A stretch of 64,000 nt of DNA from Isoetes taiwanensis (Eukaryota; Streptophyta; Lycopodiopsida; Isoetales; Isoetaceae): positions 3,852,600 through 3,916,599 of the forward strand of contig JAJEKV010000058.1 in the NCBI GenBank assembly GCA_021234155.1, read 5' to 3'. The position numbers were made by a program, and so were the translations under genes. Positions 60,888 through 64,000 of the stretch are shown here, piece by piece. The notes below the pieces were generated by a model. That model was not told where the DNA came from, did no database searches, and worked only from the letters and a program-made list of their open reading frames with translations. Numbering within the stretch: position 1 is the first letter of the stretch; every line of letters begins with the position of its first letter.

Positions 60888-61640
60888 AGAACGTGTTTTA
60901 CTTCATATTATACACTCAAAATATTACAAAGTACTTCCATAAGTAAGAAATGTCCCTGAAGCATCAATCACTTTTAGATGATCACTCCATATTGGAATTT
61001 TAATACGATCAGGCCAATTGGAGATCTGAAAGCAATTATACAACTTCTTACGAATTTCTTGAAGCACCACCTGAGAAGAAATACGCTTATCATAAAAGAC
61101 CTTTCTTCGCCTTCGCTTCCATACACTCCATATTAGCCAAGACTTTGCCATGTGAAATGCAATCCTTTTAGAAGCAGTCCACTGATTTGGATAAATACCT
61201 AAAAGAAAGTGCTGACTATCCAAAGATACTCCAAAAAGAGAATGCAGCCAGGACCTAAGACTACTCAGCTCTGCACACAAATATAAACAATGTTCCAATG
61301 TTTCAATGCATCGCTCACACATTGGGCAAAGCGATGAACCATCTCATTAACTCTCAAAGAGCGATGAATCACCTGCCAAAGTAGAACATTTACCTTTGGA
61401 GGATTATATTTAGACCAAACAAGGATCCAGATGGATTGCCATTGAGAAGGCAAAGTCTGTAAGTGCCAATTTCGAGAAGGTGATAAAGTACTTGAGGAGG
61501 TAAGCAATATGTAGCATGAACTTACTAGCTTCTTGCCTTCTTTAATACCTTGAACAAAGTTCCAGCATCTCTTGTTACCCACCTTCTTAATTAGAGGAAG
61601 AGCACTTGCTACCTTCTTGATTGAAGGTAGCTTTCAACTA
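60888..61640 (-). pseudogene. LINE 3' fragment with zf-RVT-type domain
   Basis: Minus-strand pieces read WSKYNPPKVNVLLWQVIHRSLRVNEMVHRF (61300-61450), then CERCIETLEHCLYLCAELSSLRSWLHSLFG (61230-61320). This is the W..P.KV..LLW...H..L....H......C..C....E...HLF..C......W pattern of the reverse-transcriptase zinc-binding (zf-RVT) domain of plant L1-type LINEs. It ends at a short A-rich tail (A-run on the minus strand near 60880-60890), so it is a 5'-truncated copy. Confidence 0.8.
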
Positions 61641-63330
61641 TAGCTATCCTTGTGACGATGCCTCTTCCTTGCATAACCATGCATTTTCTTCCTTTTAAAT
61701 GCCTTGGGCATTTGCATGTTATTTTGAAGCTCTGCATGGCCATGCCATGGATTAAAAAGGGGAAACAGACCCATGATACAAGATCTGGGAATGTACCATG
61801 GCATTGACTTTACTCCGGCATGCGAATTAGATTGGGTAATTTGAGAGAAATTAAGGGATTAATGGAAAATTCTAAAATACAAAAGGTTTCTGGATTATCT
61901 TCCATGATTAAAGAAAGGCTCGAATATCACATAGGATTTTTCATGGTTTTAGCATGTAGGAGTATGCCAAAACCATATGAGGCTGACATCATCAACTTGG
62001 TGTGGGTTTTCAATGCTCTTTTGTTTTTTCCTTCTGTAATTGGTTTGTTCGAGAGTTAGCTTTGGCCAACACCTGACATCTTGAGGAGTAGAGTGCGACA
62101 CATTGAGGCAGTGGAGCACGAAGCTTGCCGGAGTTGAGAAAAAATGAGCTAGGCCTTTCGATTTGAACAGAGCCCTTGCGAACTTTTTTTACAGTGAAGC
62201 CTTTAGGCTTCTTTATGAAGTTTTCCGAATTTCAGCAGGGTTGTCTCAATTTCCCTTGTTTTTTTAGTGAAGCTTTTGGGCTTCTTTTTGAGAGGGGTGA
62301 TTCCTACTTATTCATTCCAGTTCAATGGTAGTAGATAGCTAGGAAATAGTTAGTTTTGTTTCAGTGGCTCTGCTTTAACTACGGGGAACGGAATGCCATT
62401 TTGAACTACTTCGTTAAAACTAAAGAACATGTGTTTTATTTCTCCTACCAAGTTAGATAGAAGAAGATTGTGAATGCTTGTCTTAGCCTTCGAGGTGCTC
62501 GTAGCTAATACCATGAGTTATGAGAAGTTTGCAGAGTTTATCAACTGAAGCATGGGGCTTCTCAAATATGGTGCTGCCAATTTGGTAAGGGGTTAAAATC
62601 CTCGTGAAAAGAGTTCTTGAATTTTTGCAACATTTAAAACTATGTTCTATTTGTGCTTTTAAGCAGGTCCCAAGTTGGGTGCATGCTACAAGCTTCTGGC
62701 AGTGGGCGAGATGGTTATAACTTATTATATTAGTTTCCCCCTATAAGGAATTGTTGTAGAGAAGATTGCAGGGAGGACATGTGGACATGCTTCCTTGCTG
62801 CAATGTTTCTGTAACTGACATGTTTTTTGAATTTTATTTTCTGTTGTTTCTTTAACAAATTTGCATAAGCTGAATTGATGGGAAGTTGTCAATTGATACT
62901 TGTGTTTGTAATGCGTAAGTTCTGGTAGACTATGTTGTATGTAGCAGAGGACTTATTCACATGTGCAGATGATCCCTTGCTTTATGATTGAATATATGGT
63001 TGACCTGCATCCTACGGTTTGTAAATCATAGGGTGTATGGAATCTGGGTTTAACCACCCCATCTTGGTTTTGGGGAGACAGCCAGGGTTGAGCCATATAG
63101 AGTATTGGTTGGAATATTCCATGGTCCAGATGAGACGAGTATCCTAGATGTGCATTTCCGAAACACAAAGGAACTAATAGGCCTAAGTGTATTTTGTAGA
63201 TTTCCCAAAATAATAAGGATGCTATCACTACCCCCCTAATCAGCCGCTACTTTGAATAGATGGAAACTCTAACCCTCATTTCTCTGCGTGCACTATGCTT
63301 GGGCGGCTCATACATCTGTTTGATATCCCC
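61641..63330. other. Intergenic, no gene recognised
   Basis: Contains two small hairpin copies GTGAAGCCTTTAGGCTTCTTT (62193) and GTGAAGCTTTTGGGCTTCTTT (62268), 75 bp apart. Short frames at 61820-62059 and 62953-63228 have no support. Confidence 0.4.
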
Positions 63331-63332
63331 AC

Positions 63333-63870
63333 ATGTTCAACATCATGGCTACTTCATCATTTTGGCGATGGTACAGCACCACAGCGCACATAACTGAGGT
63401 AGATATCAATTATTTCCTCAGTTTTCTAGAGGGAATTTGGCTTAATAGCCACAATAGAGGCCACTCTTTTCTACCAAGAAGTCATGCAAGAATTCGAGGA
63501 GAAAGTAAATCCCACCTTATAGGAACTGTCTTCCTGCATAGGATTCTTCATACCCAAGGAGTCCCTTCAACTCGCCTTGAGACATATCCCAAATATTGCT
63601 ATGGACCTAGACAACAATGCTGCTTGCATGCCCGACTACATGACTATGACAGTAAGCATGAGAAGATTATTCTCTTACATAGCTGTCTTAGCCATATTCC
63701 TATTCCACAAGGCCCAAACTAAAATAAGGGAACCCTCTATTCAGCTCTTCAGCATAGAAGCCCTTGACTCCACCGCAAAACACCATCTACTCGTAGAGTA
63801 CGACGATTAAGAATCGGGGGAAGAAGAGGATGAAGAGGATGTCGATGACGACATTGAGCACTTCATTGAG
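63333..63870 (+). other. Unrecognised open region
   Basis: Two overlapping frames (63333-63722 and 63577-63810) are open. The second runs on past a single TAA into an acidic tract (SGEEEDEEDVDDDIEHF) that ends at a TAG near 63872. An acidic C-terminus after one stop suggests a decayed coding sequence, but the family is unknown. Confidence 0.3.
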
Positions 63871-64000
63871 TAGACTCCGTCGAAGAGCAGTGCCAAGCGG
63901 AGAAAGAAATTCACTGCTTCGACAACGACTTGAGGACGATGCCGATAGCCCCACCACTCGAGTTAGAATCACAAGCTTGGCCCCCATCATCATTGAAGGC

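Overview
This is nuclear DNA of a land plant. The one clearly conserved host gene is a 16-exon SIZ1-type SUMO E3 ligase on the minus strand (49932-54644). Its exons splice to an exact 896-codon frame (895 residues plus stop), and its domain order is that of plant SIZ1. The other elements (chromoviral and Tat-like Ty3/gypsy retrotransposons, a TRIM, LINEs, a Helitron) are typical of plants. The divergent SIZ1 amino-terminus and the TE gene types suggest a non-flowering vascular plant (fern or lycophyte), but that is inference.

Layout. 1-15774: a decayed Ty3/gypsy chromovirus on the plus strand, with part of its 5' LTR, a tRNA-Met primer site, gag, protease, reverse transcriptase, integrase C-terminus, chromodomain and a truncated 3' LTR. 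It carries two insertions: a 0.4-kb highly structured SINE-like sequence in RT (2931-3337), and an 8.8-kb terminal-inverted-repeat transposon in integrase (4045-12820). 15775-17769: a broken zinc-finger-like gene. 17770-27977: a complete minus-strand Ty3/gypsy (Tat-like) element with 1.9-kb LTRs and a perfect 5-bp target duplication. 29001-32017: an acidic-protein frame split after codon 10 by a 2.6-kb TRIM-like element. 32.8-34.4 kb: dispersed copies of a GGTGTGATCC motif. 35046-43890: a decayed transposase-like gene split by a 4.9-kb Helitron (37228-42148). 44440-47905: a minus-strand LINE. 49932-55250: SIZ1. 55.6-64 kb: mostly non-coding, with tandem repeats, a LINE fragment and microsatellites.

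The most interesting object is the 8.8-kb transposon. It has 30-bp inverted repeats, a minus-strand gene resembling the DUF7869 family (transposase-like, with conserved Asp and GHTH motifs), and a divergent plus-strand gene that reads as a ParB-like domain followed by a beta-class DNA methyltransferase (DIPYG, then FGSGTT). About 30 copies of the palindrome TATAAATTTATA, usually extended to CGGTATAAATTTATACCG, occur in this element and nowhere else that I noticed in the window. They lie in the divergent promoter region, in putative introns of the ParB-methyltransferase gene and just after it, and they avoid the recognisable exons. This suggests a parS-like binding or methylation-site system carried by a eukaryotic transposon. 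Both genes are broken here by frameshifts, so this copy is dead. An intact relative would be the place to test the idea.

Nesting is unusually clean. At three sites (TIR transposon in integrase, TRIM in the acidic frame, Helitron in the transposase-like gene), removing the insertion at the inferred boundaries restores the reading frame of the host sequence.
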